NCBI RefSeq assembly: GCF_039537265.1
Contig: NZ_BAABAE010000003.1
Coordinates: forward strand, 310,001-374,000
Origin: Terrimesophilobacter bigeumensis
GTDB lineage: Bacteria > Actinomycetota > Actinomycetes > Actinomycetales > Microbacteriaceae
Direction: 5' to 3'
Length of the DNA: 64,000 nt
Within the stretch, counting starts at the first letter, position 1; every line of letters begins with the position of its first letter. Both the position numbers and the translations under genes were made by a program. A model generated the notes under the pieces. The model did not search any database. It was given only the letters and a program-made list of their open reading frames with translations, and was not told the DNA's origin. Below are positions 23,775 through 32,005 of the stretch, one piece after another.

Positions 23775-25219
23775 TGACCGAACCCATGACATCCCCGCTT
23801 ACCGGCTCGGGGACAGTCAATCGTTGGCGGATTCATTCGGTGCTCCTGGTCACGGTCGCCTTGACCCTGACCGGCATCAGCATCGTGAACGTCGCTTTGC
23901 CGTCGATCCGACAGAGTCTCGGGGCCACCGAGTCGGATCTTCAGTGGGTCCTTGCCGGTTATGCTCTGAGCTTCGGGGTCACCTTGATCCCGGCGGGCCG
24001 GCTTGGCGACCTCGTGGGTCGTCCACGGCTCTATCTCATCGGAGTCCTCGTCTTCGCCACGGCCTCCATCGTCGCGGGGCTCGCGGGCGATGTTCTTCTG
24101 CTCAACCTCGCCCGAGTGCTTCAAGGCATCGGTTCCGGACTTCTCAGCCCGCAAATACTCGGGATGATCCAGCAGTACTTTCAGGGTGCGGAGCGTGCAC
24201 GCGCGCTCGGAGCGTACGGCACCGTGGTCGCGGTGTCGATGGGAATGGCGCCATTGCTCGGTGGCCTCATCATCGACTCCGTGGGCGGTGAGGAGGGGTG
24301 GAGATGGACGTTCTTCGTCAACGTGCCGGTGAGCGCGACAGCGCTCGTTCTCGCACTCCTCTGGTTCCCTCGTCCCGTCGTATTCCAGCGCAACGTGGAG
24401 CGCGGGTCGAGACTCGATTTGGACCTGGTGGGGTCGCTTCTGTTGGGGCTGTCGATCTTCCTGGTGCTGTTTCCCTTCGCCACACCGATCGGGGGCTACG
24501 TCTGGGGGTTGCTCCCGGTGGGGGTGGCCGTCCTCGCGGCGTGGGTCCTCTGGGAGCGTCGGTACAAACGTCTCGGCCGGATGCCGATGGTGGATCTGGG
24601 CATTCTCTCGGATGCCGGATTCAGTTCCGGGGTGGCTCTCGCCACGGTCTACTTCTTGGGGATCACCGCCGTTTGGGTGATCGTGGCGGTCTATCTTCAG
24701 CTCGGAATCGGTTTCAGTGCCTTCCAGGCCGGATTGATCGGGTTGCCCAGCGCTCTGCTCGGGGCTATCTCAGCGCGCTGGGCGGGTAGACACGTCTACT
24801 CGATCGGGCGCCGTATCGTTTCCGCGGGAATCGTCGTCGCTCTCGTCGGCCTGGTACTCACTATCGTCGTGCTCCATCTGAGCGCCGGGGGCTGGGTGAG
24901 CCCATGGTGGCTTCTGCTCACGCTGGCTCCCATAGGCGCGGCGCAGGGCTCGGTCATCAGCCCCAACCAGACCATTACGCTCACTTCGGTGCCTCTCCAC
25001 TACGCCGGATCCTCAGGCGGCGTTCTGCAGACCGGCCAGCGAGTGGGGTCGGCCATCGGCGTCGCCGTGATCACGGCGATCCTCTTTTCGGTGCAGCCGG
25101 TTGCGGGATGGGAGACGGCGGCGACCGCTGCGTTCGGAGGCATCATCCTGGCCTTATGTCTCGCGCTCGCGATCTCGTTGCGTGATCAACATCGGCGTCG
25201 AGTCACGGGGGGTGATTGA
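23774..25219 (+). CDS. MFS transporter, DHA2 (14-helix) drug/solute family
   Basis: This 481-residue polytopic protein has the DHA2-type pattern: GISIVNVALPSIRQSLGATESDLQWVLAGYALSFGVTLIPAGRLGDLVGRPRLYLIG in the first helices (motif A GRLGDLVGRPR), the antiporter motif C-like MGMAPLLGGLIIDSVGGEEGWRWTFFVNVP, and about 14 hydrophobic segments. Such proteins export drugs or organic anions with proton exchange. Within a catabolic operon it may export a toxic intermediate or import the growth substrate. ATG 23774 overlaps the aldehyde dehydrogenase stop. It ends 5 bp before the convergent SDR gene. Confidence 0.9.
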   Translation: MTEPMTSPLTGSGTVNRWRIHSVLLVTVALTLTGISIVNVALPSIRQSLGATESDLQWVLAGYALSFGVTLIPAGRLGDLVGRPRLYLIGVLVFATASIVAGLAGDVLLLNLARVLQGIGSGLLSPQILGMIQQYFQGAERARALGAYGTVVAVSMGMAPLLGGLIIDSVGGEEGWRWTFFVNVPVSATALVLALLWFPRPVVFQRNVERGSRLDLDLVGSLLLGLSIFLVLFPFATPIGGYVWGLLPVGVAVLAAWVLWERRYKRLGRMPMVDLGILSDAGFSSGVALATVYFLGITAVWVIVAVYLQLGIGFSAFQAGLIGLPSALLGAISARWAGRHVYSIGRRIVSAGIVVALVGLVLTIVVLHLSAGGWVSPWWLLLTLAPIGAAQGSVISPNQTITLTSVPLHYAGSSGGVLQTGQRVGSAIGVAVITAILFSVQPVAGWETAATAAFGGIILALCLALAISLRDQHRRRVTGGD

Positions 25220-25224
25220 CGGTG

Positions 25225-26022
25225 TCAGGCCGGTCCCATATGACTGCCAGCGTTGACCAGGATGTTCTGGCCCGTGATGTAGCGGCTCGCGTCGCTGAGG
25301 AGGAAGCTCACGACCTCGGCGATATCGCGGGGGCGGATGGGTTCCTTGATGCACTGCGTGTCGATGACGCGCTTGCGGTACTCGTCGCCGTGCTGGGCGA
25401 CCGTGATGTCCGTGGTGACCATGCCCGGCGAAACCGTGTTGACTCGGACCAGGTGATCACCGAGTTCCCGGGCGAGGCCACGGGTTATCCCGATGATGGC
25501 AGATTTGGACGAGACGTATTGCAGGAACTCGGACGCCCCGTAGCTGACGACGTTCGAGGCGATGTTGACGATGGCCCCGGCACGTTGCGCGACGAGGCGG
25601 GGTGCGACTGCTCGCGTGCAGAGAAGCACCGAGGTGGCGTTGACGGCGAGGGCGCGCTCCCACTCTCCAAGGTCCAGCTCCATGAACGGCCGGCGCTGGA
25701 GTGTCGTGAACAGTGCGGCGCAGTTGACGAGACCGTCGATTCGTCCGGTCGTCGAGACGATCTCGTTCACACCTTCCTCGATGGAGGACTGAACGGTCAC
25801 ATCGCCCCGCAGACGGAGGGCCCGGCCTCCCTCGGCCTCGATCAGGTCCACGGTTCTCCCGGTGTCCTGGATGTCAAGCGCGGCGACGACGACCCCTCGT
25901 GCGGCGAGTTGGCGAGCGATGACCTGACCGAGGCCCTGGGCCGCGCCGGTGACCAGTATGGATTTGCCCCTCATGTCGTCGACGGGTCGGTGGTCGTGAA
26001 GGTCGTCGGGTTCAGTGCTCAT
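25225..26022 (-). CDS. SDR family oxidoreductase
   Basis: This 265-residue classical short-chain dehydrogenase/reductase has TGAAQGLG (25-32) for cofactor binding, Asn128, and the catalytic set Ser156, Tyr169 and Lys173 (YVSSK). The acidic ALDIQD after the second strand favours NAD(H) over NADP(H). It ends with the family RYITGQNILVNAG. An internal ATG at residue 17 (MRGKS) is an alternative start that trims the charged N-terminus. It is the only minus-strand gene between the two plus-strand catabolic runs, convergent with the MFS gene and divergent from the amidase. It probably oxidises a hydroxyl or reduces a ketone intermediate. Confidence 0.9.
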   Translation of the reverse strand: MSTEPDDLHDHRPVDDMRGKSILVTGAAQGLGQVIARQLAARGVVVAALDIQDTGRTVDLIEAEGGRALRLRGDVTVQSSIEEGVNEIVSTTGRIDGLVNCAALFTTLQRRPFMELDLGEWERALAVNATSVLLCTRAVAPRLVAQRAGAIVNIASNVVSYGASEFLQYVSSKSAIIGITRGLARELGDHLVRVNTVSPGMVTTDITVAQHGDEYRKRVIDTQCIKEPIRPRDIAEVVSFLLSDASRYITGQNILVNAGSHMGPA

Positions 26023-26065
26023 AGAAGCGACTCCGTTCGTTCGTGGCAGTCCGGTAGGTCCCGCT

Positions 26066-26114
26066 ATTCTAACACAAGCAATATTCAGGTTTATAAAGAA
26101 TCCGGAGAGAAACA
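26066..26114. promoter_or_regulatory. AT-rich divergent promoter region of SDR and amidase genes
   Basis: The 104-bp gap 26023-26126 has an unusually AT-rich core. On the minus strand TAGAAT (26066-26071) is a good -10 for the SDR gene. On the plus strand TATAAA near 26092 may serve the amidase operon. AGAGAAACA at 26106-26114 equals the right half of the IclR-type palindrome but has no left half. Confidence 0.4.
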
Positions 26115-26126
26115 GGCAAGGAGCGC

Positions 26127-26741
26127 ATGATGAGACTCGATGAGAAGACCGCTGTGATCGTGGTCGATATGCAGAACGACTTCTGCTCTTCGGAAGGCGC
26201 GCTGGCCGGGCTCGGTGCGGACGTTTCGAGGAACCAGGAGGTCGCGGCCCGACTTCCTTTCTTCCTCCAGCGTGCGCGGGAGAAGGGGGCGCTAGTCATC
26301 TGGATACTGCAGAATGCGCGAGCAGAGTTCGTCTCGGAGGCGCGACGAGAGCGGGCCTCGGCCATGGGGCGAGGCGTCACTGCGATCGCAGCAGCAGGCA
26401 CGTGGGGAGCGGAACTCTACGACGGGCTCGTCCCACAACCCGGGGATGTCGCCCTCGAGAAGAGCAAGTACAGCGCGTTCGTCGGAACGCCGCTTCGAAA
26501 CCTCCTGCAGGCGAGGGCGCGCACGAAACTCGTCGTCTGCGGCACGGCTGCCAACGTCTGCGTCGACTCGACGGTGCGCGATGCCTATATGGCTGACTTC
26601 ACGGTCGCTCTCCCCCGCGATCTGGTCGGCAGCACACGCGCCGCGCTCGGGGAGTCGGCGATCGAGAATCTCGGGATCTACTTCTGCGAGGTGGTCGAGT
26701 CCGAAGAGATTGTCGCCGCCGAGAGCGATGTGGTGTTGTGA
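26127..26741 (+). CDS. Isochorismatase-family cysteine amidohydrolase
   Basis: This 204-residue hydrolase has the catalytic triad Asp14 (VVDMQNDF), Lys112 (EKSKYSAF) and Cys145 (GTAANVCVDST). The 33-residue Lys-Cys spacing equals that of ureidoacrylate amidohydrolase RutB, and the family also includes maleamate amidohydrolase, N-carbamoylsarcosine amidase and nicotinamidase. It should release ammonia or carbamate from an amide. Two ATG codons in tandem occur (26127 and 26130), with AAGGAG upstream. It starts a five-gene run in which the next gene begins inside its stop codon (GTGA). No rutA, nicX or nicD partner is present, so none of those names is used. Confidence 0.9.
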   Translation: MMRLDEKTAVIVVDMQNDFCSSEGALAGLGADVSRNQEVAARLPFFLQRAREKGALVIWILQNARAEFVSEARRERASAMGRGVTAIAAAGTWGAELYDGLVPQPGDVALEKSKYSAFVGTPLRNLLQARARTKLVVCGTAANVCVDSTVRDAYMADFTVALPRDLVGSTRAALGESAIENLGIYFCEVVESEEIVAAESDVVL

Positions 26742-27745
26742 CGATCCTGGCCGCGGTCCAGGCCTCGTCGGTGTGGCTGGATCGGGAAGCAACGATCGAC
26801 AAGGCCTGCGGCCTGATCGCCGAGGCAGGGAAGGCGGGTGCCTCGCTCGTCGCCTTCCCGGAGAACTTCGTGCCGGGGCATCCGTCCTGGTTCCACTACC
26901 TGCCGGGCGGGCATCGTGACAGCATCAGCCGGGCTCTGCGCCTCATCGATCAGTCGGTGACGATCCCCGGGCCGTCCACGGATCGGCTCGCCGAGGCGGC
27001 CCGGATGGCCGGCACGACCGTCGTGATCGGGCTGACCGAGCGGGCCCCCGGTGCGAGCGGCACCCTGTACAACACGCAGCTCTGCATCGGACCCGATGGC
27101 GCTCTGATCGGCAAGCACCAGAAGCTCGTGGCAACCATGACGGAGCGGATGGTGCATTCGCCCGGAGGCGCGGAGACGCAGCGTACTTTCGAGACGCCCC
27201 TCGGTGTCGTGAGTTCCTTGATCTGCGGGGAGAACTCGAACCCGTTGGCGCTCGGCATGATCGCTGCGCAGCATCCGCTTGTGCATGTCGCCAGCTGGCC
27301 GGCTCACGTGTCGCCGAGTTCGCTGGGAGGAGTCCGGGAGATCAGCGGTATCGCCTCGAGAGGCGTCGCCCATATGCTCGGCTGTTTCGTCGTGAGCGCC
27401 AGCGGTGTGAACGATGCCGGCATGATCGCCGACATCGCGATAACGGACGAGGATCGGGCCTTTCTCGCCGATCCGGAGAAGAACGGCGGCGCGTGCATCG
27501 TGAACCCCTCGGGGGTGATCATCGCCGGCCCCCTCGAAGGGAACACCGAGGGCATCGTGACCGCCGACGTCGACTTCGACGCCTGCCTGCGCTCGCGGCT
27601 CATCAACGACATGGGGGGACACTACAACCGATCGGACGTCTATCAGTTGAGGGTCGACAATCGGGCAGCTCCGCTCGTCACCCTGATCCGGGACGAGCCG
27701 GCGCAAGCCGAGCGTGATCAGGAGAACGGAGAGGATGCCGAATGA
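26738..27745 (+). CDS. Nitrilase (carbon-nitrogen hydrolase family)
   Basis: This 335-residue enzyme has the Glu-Lys-Cys triad: Glu42 in FPENFVPG, Lys129 in GKHQKL and Cys163 in ICGENSNPL. The C-G-E-N-x-x-P-L motif around the nucleophile is that of true nitrilases (branch 1), rather than amidases or N-carbamoylases, so conversion of an organic nitrile to acid and ammonia is the best call. The GTG start overlaps the amidase stop (GTGA), and its own stop overlaps the next ATG, so the three nitrogen-releasing or isomerising genes are translationally coupled. Substrate is unknown. Confidence 0.88.
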   Translation: MTILAAVQASSVWLDREATIDKACGLIAEAGKAGASLVAFPENFVPGHPSWFHYLPGGHRDSISRALRLIDQSVTIPGPSTDRLAEAARMAGTTVVIGLTERAPGASGTLYNTQLCIGPDGALIGKHQKLVATMTERMVHSPGGAETQRTFETPLGVVSSLICGENSNPLALGMIAAQHPLVHVASWPAHVSPSSLGGVREISGIASRGVAHMLGCFVVSASGVNDAGMIADIAITDEDRAFLADPEKNGGACIVNPSGVIIAGPLEGNTEGIVTADVDFDACLRSRLINDMGGHYNRSDVYQLRVDNRAAPLVTLIRDEPAQAERDQENGEDAE

Positions 27746-28512
27746 TGAAGCGCCATGCTCTCGGGGTGATCGTCCCCCCGGCCAACCCCACGGTCGAACC
27801 CGAGCTGAGGAGGCTCCTTCCACGCTCGGTCGACGGCTATGTCGCCCGGCTCCCGGTCCTGGAGGGAGACCTCAAGGCTCGTCTCAGCGGATACGTCCCC
27901 GACTTGCCTCCGACGGCGAGGACTCTGAACGGTCTCGGCCTCGAGGCGGTGCTCGCTGCCTGTACCGGCAGCTCGTACCCTCTCGGCGAGAAGGGCGATG
28001 GCGAGTTGGCGGTCCGGTTCGGGGCGGAGCTGGGGGGAGTGCCGGCCTTCACCTCGGCGGGTGCGCTCGTGAAGGTCCTGAGGAAACTCGAGGCCCGCGA
28101 GGTCATTCTGGTGAGCCCCTATCCGGATTGGCTCACGAACGCCTCCGCGGGCTTCTGGAGAGGCGCCGGATTCGTGGTGGCGAAGACAGTACTGATCCCG
28201 GGCACCGGGAAGATCTACGATCTCGAGAACAGCGCCGTACTGCCAGTCCTCGATGAGGCGATGTCGGAGGCCGCCGACACACCGGACGCGGTTGTTCTCG
28301 TCGCGGGAACCGGAGCACCGAGCCTGGATGCGCTCGAGGCGAGAATGCCCGAGGCTCCCCGACCGGTGGTGTCGTCGAACCTCGCCTCGGCGTGGGTGAG
28401 TCTCATGGCACTGGATGGTTCGGGTGACCTGGTACAGCAGAGCGAGAGCCCCGCTCTCGTCTCGCTGCACGAACGGATCATGAGCAGACGCAGCAACGAT
28501 CGAAAGGGCTGA
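27742..28512 (+). CDS. Asp/Glu racemase superfamily protein (maleate isomerase/arylmalonate decarboxylase-like), single cysteine
   Basis: This 256-residue protein has the two-lobed fold of maleate isomerase and arylmalonate decarboxylase: LGVIVPPANPTVEPE, LAACTGSSYPLG with Cys74, ALVKVLRKLEAREVILVSPYPDWLTN, and the second lobe VLVAGTGAPSLDAL. The second catalytic cysteine of racemases and maleate isomerases is replaced by glycine (Gly189), and Cys74 is the only cysteine in the protein. Maleate isomerases rely on the first cysteine as nucleophile, arylmalonate decarboxylase on the second, so the chemistry here is open; cis-trans isomerisation is the more plausible option. ATG overlaps the nitrilase stop. 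Confidence 0.82.
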   Translation: MMKRHALGVIVPPANPTVEPELRRLLPRSVDGYVARLPVLEGDLKARLSGYVPDLPPTARTLNGLGLEAVLAACTGSSYPLGEKGDGELAVRFGAELGGVPAFTSAGALVKVLRKLEAREVILVSPYPDWLTNASAGFWRGAGFVVAKTVLIPGTGKIYDLENSAVLPVLDEAMSEAADTPDAVVLVAGTGAPSLDALEARMPEAPRPVVSSNLASAWVSLMALDGSGDLVQQSESPALVSLHERIMSRRSNDRKG

Positions 28513-28517
28513 GCAGG

Positions 28518-29729
28518 GTGAGTACAACTGTCGACGCACGAGTCGCCATCGTCGGAGGGGGTCCGGTGGGGATGGTTGCCGCGCTGGGGCTGCACCAGCG
28601 CGGGGTCCCGGTGATCGTCCTCGAGTCGGAGCCGGATCGCATCCGTTCGGAGTGGCGAGGTTCGACTCTCCACCCACCGACGCTGGAGATCTTCGACGAG
28701 CTCGGCATCGCGGAGCCGATTCTCGCGACGGGAGTGCGGCTGGAGAAGATGGTCTACCGCGACCTCGAGCTCAGTGGAGAGGCCGCCTTCCGCTATGACG
28801 TGATCTCCGACCTCACGCGATTCCCCTTCCGGCTCCAGTACGAGCAGTACAAAGTCATTCGTCATCTCAAGGATGCTCTTGTCGCCGAGGGGGTTCCCGT
28901 CCTCTACGAGCATGCGATGACGTCTTTCGCCGAGGATGAAGGTGCCGTGTCGATCACCGTCGACGATGGCGCGACCGAGAAGGTGATACGGGCCGAGTGG
29001 ATGGTGGCGGCCGACGGCGCTCACAGCATCGCCCGGAAGGCGCTCGGCCTCGATTTCCCCGGGTTCACCTATCCGACCCAGAGCCTCGTCGTGGCGACCC
29101 CGCTCGACTTGGGGGCTTACGTCGATGACCTCCCTCCGGTGAGCTATTGGAGCGGGCCGCGAGGGCGCGTCTCCGTCATCCGCACGCCGGACATCTGGCG
29201 CCTGGCGATCACCACCGATCTGGGGGTCGACGAGGAGTACGAGTACACCGGCGACAATCCGCACCCGTCCTTCATCGACGGGATGAGGCTTCTTCTACAC
29301 GGGGCTGTCGACCCTTTCTCCATAGAACTGAAACAGCATCAGTTCTATCGCAGCCATCAGCGTCTCGCCGATAGGTTCCGCGTCGGGAGGGTCCTCTTCG
29401 CCGGCGACGCGGTGCATCTGGCCAGTACCACTGGCGGCATGGGGCTGAACTCCGGTGTCCACGATGCGCATCAGCTCGCGCTCGCATTCGAGCAGGAGGA
29501 CCTTGAATCCGCACTGAACGCATACGCCACAGGCCGTCGCCTGGTCTCGGAGATGCTCGTGCAACCGATGACGACGGACAACCGGGCAGGAACGGATCTC
29601 CTCGACCCCCGGTACCGTCAGGCTCGCCTCGAGGAGTTGCGTTCGCAGGCCGGCGACCTCGTGTTGGAGAAGGAGCACATCTATCGTGCGGCGATGCTGG
29701 GTGCAGCCGGGCTCGAGTTCTCCACGTGA
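28518..29729 (+). CDS. FAD-dependent monooxygenase (class A, aromatic hydroxylase type)
   Basis: This 403-residue flavoprotein monooxygenase has the three group A fingerprints: GGGPVG (13-18) for ADP binding, the DG motif AADGAHS (Asp166-Gly167), and the GD motif LFAGDAVHLASTTGGMGLNSGVHDA (Gly296-Asp297). Relatives hydroxylate activated aromatic or N-heteroaromatic rings at the cost of NAD(P)H, for example 3-hydroxybenzoate, 6-hydroxynicotinate or 3-(3-hydroxyphenyl)propionate. The start is GTG 28518 (AGCAGG upstream). The last four bases overlap the following Baeyer-Villiger gene (GTGA), so the two oxygenases are made together. Ring substrate cannot be deduced. Confidence 0.9.
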   Translation: MSTTVDARVAIVGGGPVGMVAALGLHQRGVPVIVLESEPDRIRSEWRGSTLHPPTLEIFDELGIAEPILATGVRLEKMVYRDLELSGEAAFRYDVISDLTRFPFRLQYEQYKVIRHLKDALVAEGVPVLYEHAMTSFAEDEGAVSITVDDGATEKVIRAEWMVAADGAHSIARKALGLDFPGFTYPTQSLVVATPLDLGAYVDDLPPVSYWSGPRGRVSVIRTPDIWRLAITTDLGVDEEYEYTGDNPHPSFIDGMRLLLHGAVDPFSIELKQHQFYRSHQRLADRFRVGRVLFAGDAVHLASTTGGMGLNSGVHDAHQLALAFEQEDLESALNAYATGRRLVSEMLVQPMTTDNRAGTDLLDPRYRQARLEELRSQAGDLVLEKEHIYRAAMLGAAGLEFST

Positions 29730-31675
29730 CACCGGCGGCCCGAGGCGATGCCGCATCCGATGAGAGGGACCCGGGAGACGACGGTCCCCCTCGAGACGCC
29801 GCCGAATTGGAGGGATGGCTGGCCGAGGCGCACCTGCCCTCCCTTCTCGCCGCCCTGGCATACCGGACCGGCGAGCTCGGCGTGCTCGAAGGCAGGTTCG
29901 GTCCGAAGACGGGGTTCAAGGCCCTGCGCACCGAACCGCCGGGAGGCGTCGACCCTGAGGTCAGGGCCGATGCCGTCGCAGCGGCGTCGGATCTCATCCG
30001 CAGGCTAGGAGAATTACCGGAACCAGTGCATTCCGATGAGCGGCTTCGCGCGATCATGGAGTTCCTGACCGGTCTGCTCGAGGCCGACTATCTGCCCTTG
30101 CTCAAGCATGAGCTGGCCCTGCCCGAGGATGCCGGGCATCCGGGTTGGACGTTGTCGGAGCTCGCCCCGGGGCGGAAATTCACCGCGGTCGTCATCGGAG
30201 CGGGGATGTCGGGGCTGGCCGCCGCCCATCGACTTCGGCAGGCGGGGGTTCCGGTCACGGTCTTCGAGCGCCGACCGGATCTCGGCGGAGTGTGGCACGA
30301 CAACGACTATCCGGGAGCCCGGCTCGACACGAGCAACTTCAATTACAGCTACTCCTTCTCGCAGCACGGCGAATGGGAGGACCAGTTCTCCCCGCGCGAT
30401 GCCGTGCTGGACTATCTGCGGGGCCTTGCCGAGGACTTCGGGTTGCGGGAAGCCATCCGATTCGATGAGACCGTTACTGAGGGGCGCTATGACGAGAAAT
30501 CGGGTCTGTGGTCTCTCGTCGTCATGAACTCGGCGACGGGTGCGAGGACGGTCGTCGACGCGAACGTCCTCATCTCGGCGGTGGGCCAGTTGAACGAGCC
30601 GTACTACCCTGAGATCCCGGGATTGGGGAGCTTTTCCGGCCCTGTCTGGCACACCGCGCGCTGGCGGCACGATGTTCCGATCGACGGCCTGCGGCTCGGG
30701 GTGATCGGCACCGGTGCGAGCGCCTTCCAGGTGATCCCGCCGCTCGCGAAGGCGGCGGCGCATCTGAGCGTGTTCCAGAGGACTCCCGCATGGGTCCTCC
30801 CGACTCCCGGGTACAACCTGCCATTGGATCCGGGATTCAGGCATCTGTTGTCAACGACCCCTTACTATTACCGGTTCTATCGCTTTACCCAGTTCTGGCG
30901 CAATGTCGAGGGCCTTCGGGAGTTCGCAGTCGTCGATCCAGCCTGGGAGCATCCGGTATCGGTCTCTGAGGCGAACGAGGCGGTGCGGGCGGTCCTGGAG
31001 GAGAGCCTGCGGACGGCCTTCGCCGATCGCCCGGACCTGGTCGAGAAGCTGCTGCCGGCTTATCCGCCGTATGCGAAACGTTCGGTGCGGGACGATGGAA
31101 CGTGGGCCGAAGCCCTGCAGCGCGACAATGTCGACGTCATCACCGATTCGATCGAGCGCGTCACTCCCGATGGCATCGTCGTCGCCGGCGAGACGATTGC
31201 TCTCGATGCGATCGTCCTCGGCACCGGGTTTCGGGCCTCGGAGTTCCTCGCCTCCCTCTCCCTGACCGGGCTGGACGGACAGACACTCGAGGAGTATTGG
31301 GGCGGGGACGCCCGCGCCAAGTACGGGAGCACGATTCCCGGGTTCCCTAACCTCTTCTGCCTCTACGGACCCAACACCAACGTCAATACGAACGGCAGCG
31401 TTGTGCTCTTCGTCGAATTGGCACTCGAGTACGCGATGTCCTGCGTGGGCGAGTTGCTGCGTCGTGACGCGAAGGCGATGGTGCTGCGCGAGGAGGTATT
31501 CGAGGAGTTCTACGAGCGGCTCGACGAGGCGGCAAAGGGGTTGGCGGTCGGGCACTCCACGGTGAACAGCTGGTACCGGAATCGCTTCGGGAGGGTCTCC
31601 CAGAACTGGCCGCTGTCGACCATGGAGTTCTGGCGCGGCACGAGAGGGCCAGGGAACGATTACGACTACCTGTGA
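29726..31675 (+). CDS. Type I Baeyer-Villiger monooxygenase, 4-hydroxyacetophenone monooxygenase-like
   Basis: This 649-residue flavoprotein has two nucleotide-binding motifs (GAGMSG at 158-163 and GTGASA at 328-333) flanking the diagnostic Baeyer-Villiger motif F-x-G-x-x-x-H-x-x-x-W at residues 303-313 (FSGPVWHTARW). An extra ~150-residue helical N-terminal part precedes the FAD domain, as in 4-hydroxyacetophenone monooxygenase, and the length is also close to that enzyme. It should insert oxygen next to a ketone carbonyl to give an ester using NADPH. No esterase is adjacent; the cyclic amidohydrolase or cyclase-family hydrolase could open a lactone product. GTG start overlaps the upstream gene. 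Last gene of the run that begins at 26127. Confidence 0.9.
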   Translation: MTPAARGDAASDERDPGDDGPPRDAAELEGWLAEAHLPSLLAALAYRTGELGVLEGRFGPKTGFKALRTEPPGGVDPEVRADAVAAASDLIRRLGELPEPVHSDERLRAIMEFLTGLLEADYLPLLKHELALPEDAGHPGWTLSELAPGRKFTAVVIGAGMSGLAAAHRLRQAGVPVTVFERRPDLGGVWHDNDYPGARLDTSNFNYSYSFSQHGEWEDQFSPRDAVLDYLRGLAEDFGLREAIRFDETVTEGRYDEKSGLWSLVVMNSATGARTVVDANVLISAVGQLNEPYYPEIPGLGSFSGPVWHTARWRHDVPIDGLRLGVIGTGASAFQVIPPLAKAAAHLSVFQRTPAWVLPTPGYNLPLDPGFRHLLSTTPYYYRFYRFTQFWRNVEGLREFAVVDPAWEHPVSVSEANEAVRAVLEESLRTAFADRPDLVEKLLPAYPPYAKRSVRDDGTWAEALQRDNVDVITDSIERVTPDGIVVAGETIALDAIVLGTGFRASEFLASLSLTGLDGQTLEEYWGGDARAKYGSTIPGFPNLFCLYGPNTNVNTNGSVVLFVELALEYAMSCVGELLRRDAKAMVLREEVFEEFYERLDEAAKGLAVGHSTVNSWYRNRFGRVSQNWPLSTMEFWRGTRGPGNDYDYL

Positions 31676-32005
31676 CCCGTGGACGCGGTCCTACAGTAAG
31701 CCGCCATCGAGAAGCGCATATGTACCGCCTATCGGAACATATAGCGAACGGAAGTGAAGAAGAGGCTGGCGAAGAGGGCGGAGTGATCTCGAGCACCTCA
31801 ATTTTAAGGAGATATCTTCGGAGAAGGTGGCGAAAATCACTCCCTGTTACGCCCGCGGGAGGCGCGATGCGTGATCTCGCACGTCGTTTCGTCTAGCGAA
31901 ACAAATTTGTGGAAAATTGCCGAAAATGTTGACAATGCGATCGGAAGACGACAGAGTTTGTTCCATCGAGAGTGCACCTTTCGTCCGCAAACCGTAGGAG
32001 TCACA
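31676..32005. other. 330-bp intergenic control region upstream of PotABCD-type operon
   Basis: No gene is supported. The region is AT-rich compared with its flanks. It holds an ATATGT/ACATAT inverted repeat (31718-31723 and 31737-31742), an IclR-type palindrome (31885-31903), a consensus -35 TTGACA at 31929-31934 with weak -10 CAGAGT at 31952-31957, and the ribosome binding site AGGAG at 31996-32000. Confidence 0.6.
31885..31903. promoter_or_regulatory. IclR-type operator palindrome
   Basis: CGTTTCGTCTAGCGAAACA contains the perfect arms GTTTCG/CGAAAC around a short centre. It is 25 bp upstream of the -35 of the second importer operon, a position more typical of an activator than of a simple repressor. 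It shares GTTTC-N7-GAAAC with the sites at 18243 and 19270, 12-13 kb away. Confidence 0.65.

Noticed and set aside
13164..26741. Pyrimidine (rut or reductive) degradation
   Set aside because: The RutB-like amidase and dihydropyrimidinase-like enzyme are far apart, and no RutA, RutC, dihydropyrimidine dehydrogenase or beta-ureidopropionase is present.
26127..29729. Nicotinate (nic) maleamate pathway
   Set aside because: Amidase, isomerase-like and flavin monooxygenase genes suggest it, but 2,5-dihydroxypyridine dioxygenase, N-formylmaleamate deformylase and nicotinate hydroxylase are absent and the isomerase lacks a cysteine.
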